From Lamellibrachia columna (Eukaryota > Annelida > Polychaeta > Sabellida > Siboglinidae): DNA of 64,000 nucleotides. Below, one piece after another: positions 34,101-43,440 of the stretch; position 1 is the stretch's first letter; each line of letters begins with the position of its first letter. The stretch is taken from NCBI GenBank assembly GCA_963662155.1, contig OY759265.1:10365693-10429692 (forward strand), in the 5' to 3' direction. Below the pieces are notes generated by a model. That model was not told the origin of the DNA. It did no database searches and was given only the letters and a program-made list of their open reading frames with translations. The position numbers and the translations under genes are program-made.

Positions 34101-37100
34101 GTGACGCCAATGAACAACCAGAGGAGAGTGTGGAGATCTACAAGTTCTGGCGTCAGAAGTTGGTCAACTACTTTGAGCAGGGCACCGACAAGGACGGACA
34201 GGTGGAGGTAGGTGGACATCATGTTGTATAGTTGGGTAGGAAATGCCAATACCAAACAGTTTTATTAGGGATAGTGTCAAACAAGAGGATGTGACCATTT
34301 TTGTGCATCATGGTTACTCAATGCAAAAATCCTGAAAACTCCTAGAATCCAATTTCAAAGTGTTTAATGTGTAAGTGTAATGAAACCACATGCATGACTA
34401 AAAAAAAGTGTTTATTTGCTAATTGCAACGATGACTTGTAAATAGATAATTTCAGTTAAAATATTTTATTTTGTGTATTTTCAGTTGTATATGTAAATTT
34501 GGAATGTAGAATGTAAACATTGTGCAAAAAAAATATTTGAAATCCAATGAAATAAAAATTACTACATCTAACTTTAGGAGAAAATAACTGTTTGGTGTAG
34601 AACAGCTAGAGTGTATATCATGGTCTTGTCAGACCGGTGAAGGCCACTCATGTAATTATCTTGGGCTTGCGAGTGTTATTAGCATTTGAAAGACTGACTG
34701 GATGTCTTCATGCATAATGCAGGTGTGTTGATTGTGCTGGTTGTGTTAATTGTGCTGGCTGTGTTAATGCAGGTGTGTTGATTGTATTGTCTTGTTGCAG
34801 GAATATATCTACCAGCTTTCCAAGGTGTCTGACTCAAGCCGGTTGTCCCAGATGCTCTGTGATTGGGACATCTTTGACAAACTCTATGATGACAAGTTCT
34901 GTTTTAAGCTGCTGAGATACTGGCGACAGGTGATTTATAATTTAACACTCCAGCAACCCTGATAAATAAATCTGTTTACCGGTAGTGAATTTAACAGTTT
35001 TGAACTCCAGTTGGTTACAAATTGTTCAGCAGGCATTTTACTTCCTTTCAACAAAGTCAAGCGGTCCATATGTGGTATGAGTCAAGTAGTTGTATCTGCA
35101 TGTAGGTCTGGATAAAATAATTATAATATTGATTCCACCATTGTAATTTTCTGACAATTACTGGAAATTAGATATAGTTTAGGTCAAATACTTAATTTCC
35201 AGTAAAAGCAAAATGCATAAAGTTTTATACTGCAAACAGAGTATTATCAGAAACTAAGGTTCAACACTTACACATTGTTTTATTCATAGGCACTAATTAA
35301 TTAAATTACTGTAACCTTTGGACTACTACTTGAGAAACATGCAAACCATGGCCCCATAAATTGATTGATGTACTGTGATTTAAAAGATTATAGAACCTAA
35401 AATACTGAGTTAGTTTCTTTAGTCTGCAAACCAGCCCAACACTGTCAGTGGGATTCTCAGTGGAAATATTAAAACTGACCATCATGTTTTCATGAATCCT
35501 GCCATAGGTTGGTGACATCGGCACGATGATGGATCACTACAAGGTGGCGCTGTCACAGCTGGAGACGCAGGAACCCCGCAACGAGAAACTGACAGCTCTC
35601 CGATATGAACACATCGCCCGGGTCTTGTGAGTAGGATTGTATTCCAAAATTCAAAAAATTAGATCGTTGCCATCTTGTTACTAGTTGAGTCAGTGGATTG
35701 AAGATAATAGCATTTCATAGGTGATTTTCTGTCACTGAGGGAGCCCCAAACCCAAATTATAAAAGTAGTGTTATGTTAACATTTCCATCAGCAGTCGTGC
35801 TCATTAAATCAGTTAAAACTAAATTCCATGCTTTCATTTTGGCATTTTCGTAAAAGTTTTGCTATGTTGGGATTCATTATTAAGATAACAAATTCAAGCT
35901 GAGTTACATTATACACAATGCATGGTTATTTTATTAGCAAAACCGATAGAAATCTTGGCTTAGTGAATGGGACCAGGAATCATAACAAATATAATCTTGA
36001 TATTGCAGCTTACAGTCAGGCAAGTTTGCAGAGGCTTTGACGCTAACCAAAGTGGCACTCAAGTGGGAAGAAAAGGAACTAGGCAACCGGCCCGAGAGAA
36101 TGGTGGAACTCTATTGTCTGATGGGTGAAATCTATGATGAGGTTCGTGCCTGTTTTGCAATTTCACGAAAATTTTCTTAATTGATTTTTGGTAATATTAA
36201 AAGAAAGCCTTATCATGCTGGTACAAATAAATAAGTCTAAGACTGTCGTGGACTATTGTATGATTCCACTTTTTGGATACTAAACCTTGGGCTCTGCCAT
36301 CTAGAAAACAATTGATATTTTAATATTGTGCTCTAGTTTTTAATGAAACTAATTACAATGTTTGTTATCTCAGAAACTGAAGTTGAACGACTTTGTGTCG
36401 GATTCACAACTTCCTGACTTGAGAAAGACGATCAGCTATGGACGCAAGTCAATAAGTCTGCGCAAGACATTCAGTGGGAAACATAACCAGGTCTGTCTTC
36501 ACTGATTGTCAGTGATTCAGTGAAATGATCATGTTAAATAAACGTGTATTCTGTTACATTTTGCAAACAAATTCTTCCAGCCATTGTTTTACATACAATT
36601 CTTCAACCGTTGCTCAGAGGACATTCAAGGTATTTTGTCTATGCTTGGTTTGTTTGAATAATTATTTGGCAGGAATAGGGTGTTGTATAATTTCCTTTAA
36701 ATTTATTTATTTTCCTTTAAATTTATTTTATTTAAAATGACGACCACTCAAAATCTCAGATCAAATTACATTGTCTAAATAAAATACAATTATGATTTTA
36801 ATTGCAATTACAGAAACTGGATGATTATTAAAGTTTCTTCCACGTCTGATAAACCAACCACTAAACATTTTTAATTGAACTACATTACATTCTAAGTGCC
36901 ATTTGTAAAATTAGAATTGGTATCTGAGTACTAGTTTGTAGTGAGTTACATTGATTACAGAACATTATAGTCACAATGTTGACTTAATTTCCAGTTCCAA
37001 TTATGGTTGTAATTTATAATGTAATCAATTATGGTTACAATCATAACCAACCTGAATCCTGCTAAGACATTTCAGGAAATGACAGTTGACATAATATACA

Positions 37101-39105
37101 TAAGAAAAGTTTAACATACATAATGTACATAAAAAATAATATACATAACATAAAATACAATCTAGATAAAATAAATACAATCTAGATAAAATAAACAATG
37201 CCATGTTTAAAAAAAATTAACGATGTACATACACATTTCCTAATCCCTGTTCCCTTGTGTGCCTTGACAGTTCAAGTTGGGGATGAGCCTGATGAAACTA
37301 GCCTTCAGCCTGGAGAGCTGGGAGGCGTGCGGGGGAGACTCTGACATGTCAGGGGAGGAGGCTGTGCAGGAGGCGGGGCGCCATGTCGAGTCAGCACTAC
37401 AGATATTTAAGGAGGTTTGTGAATAAATAATGTGGTTGTCATGTAATTCCAGAGGTCCTTGCAAAATTATTTTGAGAAACAGCTGGGGGTGGGGGCCTCA
37501 ATTAAAATGTGTACATTTTGGGGGTCCTTAGCTGAAAAAGTTTTTGAATTCACCCATGTGTGTCCTATATAAAGCTGCTATTCACTTAAGGACAGTTTTG
37601 TCCAATCTTGTTGGCATGCTTCTGATCGTCAGCATCGTTTAACTATTATGGCGTCTTCATTAACCTAGAAATTAGTGAAATGCTGATGAAAGTTGCCTTT
37701 GTAGCAATACTTTGAGTTAATAAAATTTTGGAAAAACAAAAATATCTCGTAGTTTCAGCAGACTAATATTCCATGTGCACAAGTCAACACTTCTGAGTCA
37801 TGTTACACCGTAATAATCACACCCCAAATTCCCACGTTACCATAAGAATATTTAAGTTAAATGCTGTTGGTTTGCTGTAGATAAACGACATGGGTCACTA
37901 TGCAGAGGCACTTATGACGAAGGGCGTGCTTGCTCGCCGGGGATCCATGGAACAGCTCAAGGTGAGGATGTCATGTTAATGTCTTAAGTAGCTGCACTGG
38001 AGTAGCTTCCATTGCTGTTCTTGTAAACATTTTTGTAAGTTAGTGACTATAAATCCATTGTATTCTTTCCAAAAGTATACACGTTAATTCAACATAGGTA
38101 AACACCCACATTTTAACAAACTTTCCATAAAATTGTTCGATGATAAAACATTCCGGATACCAGGAGCAGGCAGCCTGATGATGAGATGCAGTGTAACTGA
38201 TTGTCTGATCCAGGAAACTTCGCTCAGTAAAGGTAAACTGCTGCAGCTCAGACTTGCAAAGCTATGAATCATTGCAGGAAATATTATGGAAACAAGACTG
38301 ATACCACCTTTTAAAACAGAAAGCCAAGGCTTTCAATGTAATGATTAATTTTCAACTGTGCGAACTAGCAGGGCTTTCAATGGGTGGCATCCTTTGACTA
38401 GTAATGTCAGTCATTTTGATCATAACAGGTTAACATCATACACATGTTATATAATAGCCGTCTGTGTTTCAGCTGTACAACGAGGCACGGGAGCTCTGTC
38501 TCCAGGTATACGGCGAGTGTAGTCTACTCATGAGTCGACTCTACATCAACATTGGCATCGTCTACGAGGACAACAACGACTATGTGAAGGCTTTCAACTA
38601 CTTCATGCGATGGGCGCGAGTCAGCGAGATGATTCTCGGGCCTCAACACCCAAAGACACTGCGTGCGAAGGGCGTTCTCAAAGAACCCCGCTACAACCTG
38701 GTTGCTGAGAGACTTAAGGAGCAGGACAATGTGACAACAGGGAGGACAGTTGATGACAACCAGGACGTGCTCATTGACGAGGAGAGCATTAACAATGAAG
38801 TCAGTGAACTGTTGGAGTACAACAGCGATGAGAGCACGTTTGACGATAACGTCATCAGCAGTGACGCAGTAACACGTGAAGACATTGATGTTGACAACGA
38901 CATCGATGAGCACAGCGGCGAGAATGACATGCTGCATGTGACGGCCGAGTTGCAACAGGCGATCAACCAGCTACTGAGGCGCGCCCTGGGGGAGTTGAAC
39001 AACAGCACCCCGCCGGTGACGTCACAACTTGACAACAGACTTGAGCACAGCAACGAGGTAACGGACGAGGAGGAAACAGACGATGACACGGAAACCGAGG
39101 ACTAA
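18240..39105 (+). CDS. DUF4062-NACHT-TPR protein (TTC41/nephrocystin-3-like), 22 coding exons
   Basis: Joined exons: 18240-18332, 18671-18739, 19095-19192, 19716-19849, 22313-22446, 22691-22789, 23264-23416, 25011-25147, 26843-26957, 27698-27805, 28422-28598, 28824-29011, 29666-29832, 30225-30390, 34087-34207, 34801-34929, 35508-35626, 36009-36141, 36374-36490, 37271-37414, 37881-37961, 38473-39105. All have AG/GT borders and every phase matches, giving 3315 nt or 1104 residues. The start is the first ATG after an in-frame TGA at 18222. Order: DUF4062 (about 10-110), NACHT with Walker A GGAGCGKT (278-285) and Walker B VILIVDGID (371-379), winged/helical region, TPR-type helices (about 700-980), acidic tail. 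STAND NTPases of this plan act as nucleotide-switched scaffolds. TTC41 and nephrocystin-3 share the layout; orthology is not decided here, and NWD1/TEP1-type proteins carry WD repeats instead. Confidence 0.88.
20235..21840 (+). mobile_element. Transposon-like segment with subterminal AAGTA/TACTT motifs in intron 4
   Basis: The left part (20235-20400) holds repeated GTAAAAGTACTTCGTTAC, GTAACAAAGTA and TTACTTCGTTACG. The right part (21670-21840) holds dense TTTTACTTCAAGTACTTTT and ACTTTTACTCAAGTA motifs. Short subterminal repeats at both ends, in both orientations, suggest a DNA transposon of about 1.6 kb. No transposase is readable inside. The copy of repeat R1 at 20747-20852 lies within it. 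Confidence 0.45.
20747..20852 (+). repeat. Dispersed repeat R1, copy 2
   Basis: Near-identical to 17617-17720. This copy lies inside the AAGTA-flanked segment in intron 4, so R1 may be internal sequence of that transposon family. Confidence 0.85.
22131..22197 (+). repeat. (TA)n microsatellite in intron 4
   Basis: About 33 TA dinucleotides, ending about 115 bases before the acceptor of exon 5. Confidence 0.97.
24589..24968 (+). repeat. 34-bp minisatellite, about 11 copies, in intron 7
   Basis: Tandem 34-bp unit (CTGCTTCGTGTTGGTGT then TCCACCTGGGGCAGTG) with a T/G alternation at one site. The unit has no stops and 34 is not a multiple of three, so long frames appear in all phases on both strands; none is a gene. 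The array ends about 42 bases upstream of the exon that encodes the P-loop. Confidence 0.95.
25148..26842 (+). other. Intron 8 with a CpG-richer unexplained segment
   Basis: About 25550-26340 contains more CpG than the flanking AT-rich intron. It has no coding support; the 112-codon frame at 25464-25802 has no recognisable domain. It may be an old repeat insertion. No terminal repeats were found. Confidence 0.3.
27196..27264 (+). repeat. 20-bp tandem repeat, about 3.5 copies
   Basis: Unit GGCAGTGCAAGGAGTCATAA repeated perfectly in intron 9. Confidence 0.9.
27430..27522 (+). repeat. 20-bp tandem repeat, about 4.5 copies
   Basis: Unit TTCAAATTAAACACCCAACA with a few substitutions, in intron 9. 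Confidence 0.9.
28168..28330 (+). mobile_element. tRNA-derived SINE-like element in intron 10
   Basis: GTGTAGTGGTTAAAAC followed about 40 bases later by GGATTTGAATCC (28221-28232) resembles Pol III A and B boxes of a tRNA-related head, followed by non-tRNA sequence. It resembles the head of the SINE at 17612 (minus). Ends uncertain. Confidence 0.5.
29140..29660 (+). repeat. Degenerate 25-30-bp tandem repeat with TTTGTTACAAAC core, intron 12
   Basis: About 14 irregular copies of a unit containing GTAGTTTGTTACAAACTC. The core GTTTG-TTA-CAAAC is an inverted repeat. Several copies carry TTTCTGTAGTTTGTTA, which matches the real acceptor of exon 13 (CTGCTGTAG|TTTGTTG) just downstream. The array therefore presents several look-alike 3' splice sites. 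Confidence 0.8.
30484..30672 (+). repeat. 63-bp tandem repeat, 3 copies
   Basis: Units start at 30484, 30547 and 30610 with TGTGAATCAGGTTCATTG, nearly identical. They lie in intron 14, just before the LINE pair. Confidence 0.9.
30695..31192 (+). mobile_element. CR1-like LINE fragment with 3' tail (copy 2)
   Basis: Translation from about 30715 reads RLERI-type sequence, then KMIPELRDLSYEEGLKECGL, RRLRGDQIEVFNILNGYE and CRLDIRKHSFSQRTINEWNK. This is the same C-terminal RT segment as copies 1 and 3a. It continues through a 3' UTR ending in tandem AAATCTTGTT repeats at about 31165-31190, which mark the element's 3' end. 5'-truncated within ORF2. It lies in intron 14 of the NACHT-TPR gene, in the gene's orientation. 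Confidence 0.88.
31193..32345 (-). pseudogene. CR1-like LINE ORF2 remnant (endonuclease start and RT fingers/palm)
   Basis: The minus strand carries GITESWANIDITDVELG-type sequence near 32110-32200 (start of an APE endonuclease domain) and then loses most of that domain. It resumes with the linker (KVGPLEDSAGNII) and the RT block: KDNKSPGVDGILPKLL, NIIPLFKKGSRN, NYRPVSLTSVICKLLERLI, SQHGFLKARSC, YLDFQKAFDKVPHQR. It breaks there, just before the catalytic FADD motif, and abuts the 3' tail of the opposite-strand fragment (copy 2). A 35-bp insertion at 31891-31925 interrupts the linker. Inactive. Confidence 0.85.
32346..33071 (-). CDS. CR1-like LINE ORF1 protein with zinc-finger-like cysteines and SGNH-esterase remnant
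   Basis: Open frame of 241 codons. The N-terminal part has spaced cysteines (LICGSCSNW, SGCEKSW, FECRGC) suggesting a zinc-binding fold. Next comes a short heptad-like segment (MKKLEVELEELRLLV), then a basic, low-complexity region with repeats of the GVGETGAKE type. The C-terminal part, VGFVDLWGSFVGRADMY then MKDGLHLSGKGAAVFADEL, matches the last block of SGNH/GDSL esterase domains found in CR1/L2-type ORF1 proteins, with DGLH as the catalytic Asp-x-x-His. The block carrying the catalytic serine is missing, so the esterase is truncated. It lies directly upstream, in the element's sense, of the ORF2 remnant. Confidence 0.72.
   Translation of the reverse strand: MMESCKRQLKATRHLICGSCSNWVDFVKSGCEKSWAEVQADSFSFECRGCTKMKKLEVELEELRLLVVAMVEREQGGCASSSGGGRVDDKVGKDTRDARESSPQPGRKLRGGKVTGRRESGHKETGRKGTGEKTTGVKERGVGETGAKEREVGETGAKETGLTINMLVQKLCREEEVGFVDLWGSFVGRADMYMKDGLHLSGKGAAVFADELSAAVDGGMGTMTNIFGSKHCLNKKCRGGA
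33072..33905 (-). repeat. Probable LINE 5' UTR with about 200-bp monomers
   Basis: Three related blocks start near 33263, 33462 and 33675 (plus-strand landmarks AAAATCCTGCTGTTAA, AAAATACTACTTCTGTTAA, AAAATACTGCCTCTGA). Two share ATATATGTCTACAA and AATAGTAATACTTATTCTA. Spacing is about 195-215 bases. Tandem 5' UTR monomers of this kind carry promoters in some LINEs. The element's 5' boundary is set near 33905, where ordinary intron sequence resumes. Confidence 0.5.
35508..39105 (+). other. TPR region and acidic C-terminus, exons 17-22
   Basis: Helical repeats with TPR spacing: LTALRYEHIARVF|LQSGKF, FAEALTLTKVALKWEEKELG, ELYCLMGEIYDE, MSLMKLAFSLESWE, then in the last exon LYNEARELCLQVYGE, LYINIGIVYEDNNDYVKAFN and LGPQHPKTLRAKG. 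The last 120 or so residues are strongly acidic (ending EETDDDTETED) and probably disordered. Exon 19 is a basic, serine-rich linker between repeats. The stop is TAA at 39103-39105. Confidence 0.75.
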
Positions 39106-40262
39106 ATGAATAGCGATTGTCAGGTTCGCAGGTGCTTATCTTTTGACGTAGAAGTGTTGGGCAGATGCGGCGTCATCGCCCCATTGTCAGGGTGTCAGTG
39201 TGTTGTGAAACTGTAGCATGAATCGTGACTTAACCGTTCTTGCCGTCTGTCAACACCAATGCCACTTTCAGGTCATGTTGGATAGACTTTTCCAGGACTC
39301 GCATGTCTCAGGAATGTGTGACATGAAACGGGTCTGTTGGTAGACTTATGTCTACATTGGACGCTGCTCATACTCACTCGCATGGATGGCTTTTCACGAG
39401 CGAATATGTACCACATTGATGCAAAGGCGGGTATCTGGTTGTGCACAGCTCTCGAGTTTTATTTGAAATGGTTTTTTAAATAGTATTTATATTAGTGACA
39501 AATTTCTGGCACTTGCATAATGTGCTGTTTTTAATTTCTTTCGGAGTGATACAAAACTAATGTAACCAAAATTGGTCACGGGCATTTACATTTGCATCAA
39601 CACAAACTTCACCTGTATATAAGATGTATATGGATAAATATTGGTAGCAGGAGAACACACAAGAGTTCTTTGTTTTAAGTTGTTTATATGTGAAATGAAC
39701 GAAGGCAGAATGGTAGATTCCATGCAGTGCTTCAACTGTGTATCAAAATACTTCTCATACAAAGACTGCTAAAGCATTACTTATCACATACAGGTGTTGG
39801 GTGCAAACGGATTATTACATACTTTAATAAATAGAATTGCCCCTCACAAATGTTATCTTTCAATTATTAATTATGTTATCTAGATATTCTTATGTTTATT
39901 TCCGACGCAGTACAGGATGTTATATATTTCTGCCACTTAATTTTTAGCTACTGATGAAGGAAGTTATATATATATATATATAATTCAGCAACTGATATTT
40001 TAACTATTTAATATGGTCTATCAAAGCAATGATACAACTCAAGGATAATGATGTGGTCTATTATTATAAGTTTGTGTATGTGTCTGCAAGGTTGATTTTT
40101 GTCCGAATTACAATATATGTTGCAGCTGTCATGGAAACCATTGATATTGTTGTGTTGCACCTCAATCTGTGATTGTTATTATAGTCTAGGCAGCATGCAG
40201 TTGTAATGTACAAACAGACTGTTGACTGTTGAAAATTATACAATAAACTTGTACACAGTATA
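39106..40262 (+). promoter_or_regulatory. 3' UTR and poly(A) signal of the NACHT-TPR gene
   Basis: AATAAA at 40242-40247 is the best-placed signal, giving a 3' UTR of about 1.15 kb. An earlier AATAAA near 39826 could give a shorter form. A short (TA)n tract lies at 39967-39982. The cleavage position is inferred from the signal only. Confidence 0.55.
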
Positions 40263-40269
40263 CATTAAA

Positions 40270-40930
40270 GTTTCCGTATGGTGTTATTGATGTAGGTGAT
40301 TTTGAAGTGGAACTCCTATTGTGAAAACTCGGTGAAAAGGCTATGATTTACATATTTCTCATATGAAACAAGTTGGACACTGATTTTAATTTGGAAAATT
40401 TAATAAATATGTTGGGGGTGGGGGGGTGGGTGGGTGTGGGGGTGGGTGTGGGTGTGCATTTCCACAATACTGGGCAACTACCATGGGTAGAAATGCACAC
40501 AATGGCTTTTAGTAACTGATAATAAAAATATAACCTTTTCACTGTTTTGTGCAATGTGTGCAACAAATTGCTGAATTTTGTAAGTTACATGTTGTCCACG
40601 GAGATCTTTTTCACATAACAAACATTTCTTATTGACATGAATGTTCTTGTTTGTGGGACATTTTAAATATATTAAAGATGTCCCACAATCAAAATACACC
40701 ATAAGAAAATTGGTTTAGAAATTAATATTTGTTATTGTATATATACCATACACAAATATACCAGTTAGATGTCAATAATTCATTAGCATAACAAAAACCT
40801 GTTCAACCAGTATTAAAAAAATGCTATTAAAATCATATTAAAATGTACAACCGATAATTAAGCTGCATGTCCGTGTGACGGGCGGGTGAAAACGGTAGGC
40901 TGTACTCAATATAGTGATTACATCAGATTT
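40270..40930. other. Intergenic spacer between the NACHT-TPR and ankyrin-SOCS genes
   Basis: Only a G-rich strand-asymmetric tract (40412-40457) stands out. No gene seen. Confidence 0.4.
40412..40457 (+). other. G-rich tract, potential G-quadruplex
   Basis: At least six runs of three or more G separated by single T or TGT, for example GGGGGTGGGGGGGTGGGTGG. It lies about 165 bases downstream of the poly(A) signal of the NACHT-TPR gene, on the non-template strand. G-rich downstream elements can aid pausing and termination; that role is inferred. Confidence 0.6.
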
Positions 40931-40937
40931 ATTAATT

Positions 40938-41195
40938 TTAGTAGTCTAGCTTCGTTATACCTACGGTGGCGGCATCAAGCGTAAATGTTATAGTATGCCA
41001 GTTGCGACATCTGGTGTCATCTTCGTGAATTGAAATTGCGTCGGCGCTGCTACTGGGAGGTGCTGACACGGAATCTGCAAATTCAGTGCAAATGCGTTTA
41101 GCTGCTTTACATTTGTATGAAAGCGAATACATTTCTGCCATTCGGCAGTTAACTTCTAATAGATGTTTCGAACGAGACATCATTTGGCGGAACAA
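40938..41195 (-). CDS. Possible small divergent ORF (85 codons), unrecognised
   Basis: An ATG at 41195 opens 85 codons (MFRQMMSRSKHLLEVNCRMA near the start), ending TAG/TAA-side near 40938. I do not recognise the product. Its start lies back-to-back with the presumed first exon of the ankyrin-SOCS gene (donor at 41226), so a divergent promoter is possible. Against it: short length, no domain, and no clear splice or poly(A) signals. Could be chance. Confidence 0.22.
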   Translation of the reverse strand: MFRQMMSRSKHLLEVNCRMAEMYSLSYKCKAAKRICTEFADSVSAPPSSSADAISIHEDDTRCRNWHTITFTLDAATVGITKLDY

Positions 41196-41823
41196 TTACA
41201 CTGATAAGCATCCTGTAAAAATACGGTAAGTCTAGTAATGAGCGTTGACGTTCGATATTTATAGTCAGGGACAGTTATTTATAGAGATCAATGTGGCCAG
41301 GCCATTCGATAATCACGCATACCCCGCTAGGAGGCGTCACAATATATCGCTCAATTTAGCGTTTAGGTATTTTAGCTTTAAGTTGCACACTCGGCGATGT
41401 GTTGGCTTCAATAATTGTGTGAGCTATTTTCAATTTTGTAAGAATAATGGGACAAAATACCACAATAAAATTTTGTACACTCATGACGCCATAAATAATC
41501 GGTAAAAACGAAATCCCACTGGCACTGCTACTGTACTGCACTGCCACTGGCACTGCGCTGGCCAAAATCCCGCAATATTCCGTCAATAATAATATGTCAA
41601 TATGAAAAGTGGAACAATTCCAGAAATGTCATGCATTCTTTTGTTGCAGATATCTTGATGCCAAATACCATTTGTCAAGTCTGACGAAACTGGATAATTC
41701 GTAATCGGAGATGATAATGCAAATGAGGGGTGTTCTCAACAGACACTTCATTGAGGGGTAATCTCACCATCAGTGAAATTATTGCTACGTTGTGAAGAAG
41801 ACTATCAGCACACAGCTGGAGAG
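41196..41823 (+). promoter_or_regulatory. 5' UTR of the ankyrin-SOCS gene, with a probable intron
   Basis: A strong donor (ATACG|GTAAGT) at 41225/41226 and a strong acceptor (CTTTTGTTGCAG) ending at 41649 suggest a non-coding first exon, an intron of 424 bases, and a second exon from 41650 that contains the whole CDS. An in-frame stop at 41752-41754 shows the coding frame does not extend through the junction. Confidence 0.5.
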
Positions 41824-43440
41824 ATGATGACCAGTGAACAACCCACAGCCTCAGGACAGAAGTGTAGTACAGACACATCTGACCAACGTCCAGACGCCGA
41901 TGGCCAGATTCAAGACATTGGTGAACTGTGTCCAAACGTTGATGACCAAGCAGAAGCTAGTTGCAGTGCACTTGGTGCAAGTGTCCCCCAGGTAGATTTG
42001 GAAAAATCAACTGTGGGTGGTGAAACTGAAAGTCTCACAGCTGCTGACGGCCTGTTCCAAGGTGTGGATGTGGTGGACAGTTCCACGGAGACAGTGGCCA
42101 TGTCGAGTATGGATTATGCTGAGAGCAGCATGGCTGAACATGAGACAAGCTGCTGGACAGGACTGTGGAGAAACAGATCTGTGGTTGACGAACTCTCAGT
42201 CGATGCCAGTGACTTGGACTTTCACGAGGCACACAGCAGTCACAACTATGTGGCAACATTGGGTAATACAAACATTCAGACAATTTGTTCGACGGATGGA
42301 GATGACACAAGTTGTGGCACGTTGGGCGAAGATCGGGCTGCTGCCCTGGTGGAAGCCGTTGAGACTAACAATATTGATAGAGTGTGCGCATTGCTGCTTG
42401 AAGGAGCCAACGTTAATCGGACGTACAACTCACGCAGTCCGCTGTGTGTGGCTGCACATGAGGGACATGCGTCTCTTGTCGACATGCTGCTTGCGACCAA
42501 CACATGCATTCTTGACCAGCCAGACCTCTCTGATAGTGTCTGGCACCGCCATGCTGTGCACTATGCGGCAGTACGTGGGCATGTTGACATAGTGCATAAA
42601 CTGATTAAAAGCGGCGTAGATGTCAACACGAGGGATGGTGACAATCGCACGCCTCTGCACTGGGCAGCAACCAGTGGCTGGGTGAACGTTGCAGAGTTTC
42701 TTATCACAAATGGCGCATCGGTCAACATTGTGCAGAAAGATGGCTTCTCTTCACTGCACGCTGCCACATGTCTCGGCCACATGCACATGTGCAGATACTT
42801 GCTGGCAGAGGGTGCTGAAGTCAACCGCACAGACCGTGACGGCTGGTCACCGCTGCACATGGCGACTTGTTACGGACATCCTGAGGTTGTAAAGTTGTTT
42901 CTGTCATCTGGCGCAAAGGTGAACCAGAAGACACGAGACGAGGAGACAGCGTTACATATCGCTGTTGACCCCGCGAACGTTGACATTATTGGCGAGCTTA
43001 TCGGTGCTGGTGCTAGACTCGAGGAGCGAAACATCAATGGATTCACACCCTTCTTTGATGCCGTCTGGCGTAATAAATACATTGTGTGTAAGTACCTCAT
43101 TGATATGGGGGCTGATGTCAACGTGAAGAACAACGCCGGACACTCTGCCATGTATATTGCAACTGTCCGTGCGGCAAAGTGTTTCATGAAGCTAATCGTA
43201 GCGGCTGGCTGTGATCTGCAGGCAGAGACTTGGATTCGACTTGGACAGGTGCCTGTTGCATTGACTGAACACAGGGAGCTGTGCGATTGGCTGTACACTT
43301 ACTCCAGTCAACCACACACATTACAGACTGTGGCTTGCCTTGTTATCAGGAAGAGTCTACGCTCGAACATCACTGCCCAGGTCGTTCACCTACCAGTACC
43401 TGACAGGATCAAAAACTTTGTTGCATTGCGATACTTGTGA
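41824..43440 (+). CDS. Ankyrin-repeat and SOCS-box protein (ASB-like)
   Basis: A single uninterrupted frame of 538 codons from ATG at 41824, the first Met after the in-frame stop at 41752. The first 165 or so residues are polar and acidic without a domain. Nine ankyrin repeats follow, e.g. DNRTPLHWAATSGWVNVAEF, DGWSPLHMATCYGHPEVVKL, NGFTPFFDAVWRNKYIVCKY. The last ~42 residues form a SOCS box: PHTLQTVACLVIRKSL (BC box, elongin B/C contact) and LPVPDRIKNFVALRYL (Cul box, normally cullin-5). ASB proteins recruit substrates through the ankyrin stack to a cullin-RING ubiquitin ligase in the cytoplasm. The CDS has no introns although its neighbours are exon-rich. Which ASB subfamily it belongs to cannot be told by eye. 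Confidence 0.9.
   Translation: MMTSEQPTASGQKCSTDTSDQRPDADGQIQDIGELCPNVDDQAEASCSALGASVPQVDLEKSTVGGETESLTAADGLFQGVDVVDSSTETVAMSSMDYAESSMAEHETSCWTGLWRNRSVVDELSVDASDLDFHEAHSSHNYVATLGNTNIQTICSTDGDDTSCGTLGEDRAAALVEAVETNNIDRVCALLLEGANVNRTYNSRSPLCVAAHEGHASLVDMLLATNTCILDQPDLSDSVWHRHAVHYAAVRGHVDIVHKLIKSGVDVNTRDGDNRTPLHWAATSGWVNVAEFLITNGASVNIVQKDGFSSLHAATCLGHMHMCRYLLAEGAEVNRTDRDGWSPLHMATCYGHPEVVKLFLSSGAKVNQKTRDEETALHIAVDPANVDIIGELIGAGARLEERNINGFTPFFDAVWRNKYIVCKYLIDMGADVNVKNNAGHSAMYIATVRAAKCFMKLIVAAGCDLQAETWIRLGQVPVALTEHRELCDWLYTYSSQPHTLQTVACLVIRKSLRSNITAQVVHLPVPDRIKNFVALRYL

Noticed and set aside
34700..34800. Repeated TGTGTTGATTGTGCTGG with GCAGGTGTG, as extra exons or decoy acceptors
   Set aside because: Only two or three short copies; the acceptor at 34800 fits phase and no alternative gives a coding frame.
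38524..39089. Antisense frames over the last NACHT-TPR exon
   Set aside because: Shadows of the real coding strand, whose TPR sequence and phase are well supported.
42017..42592. A 191-codon plus-strand frame overlapping the ankyrin CDS
   Set aside because: Out-of-frame shadow of the ankyrin-SOCS gene; no domain.
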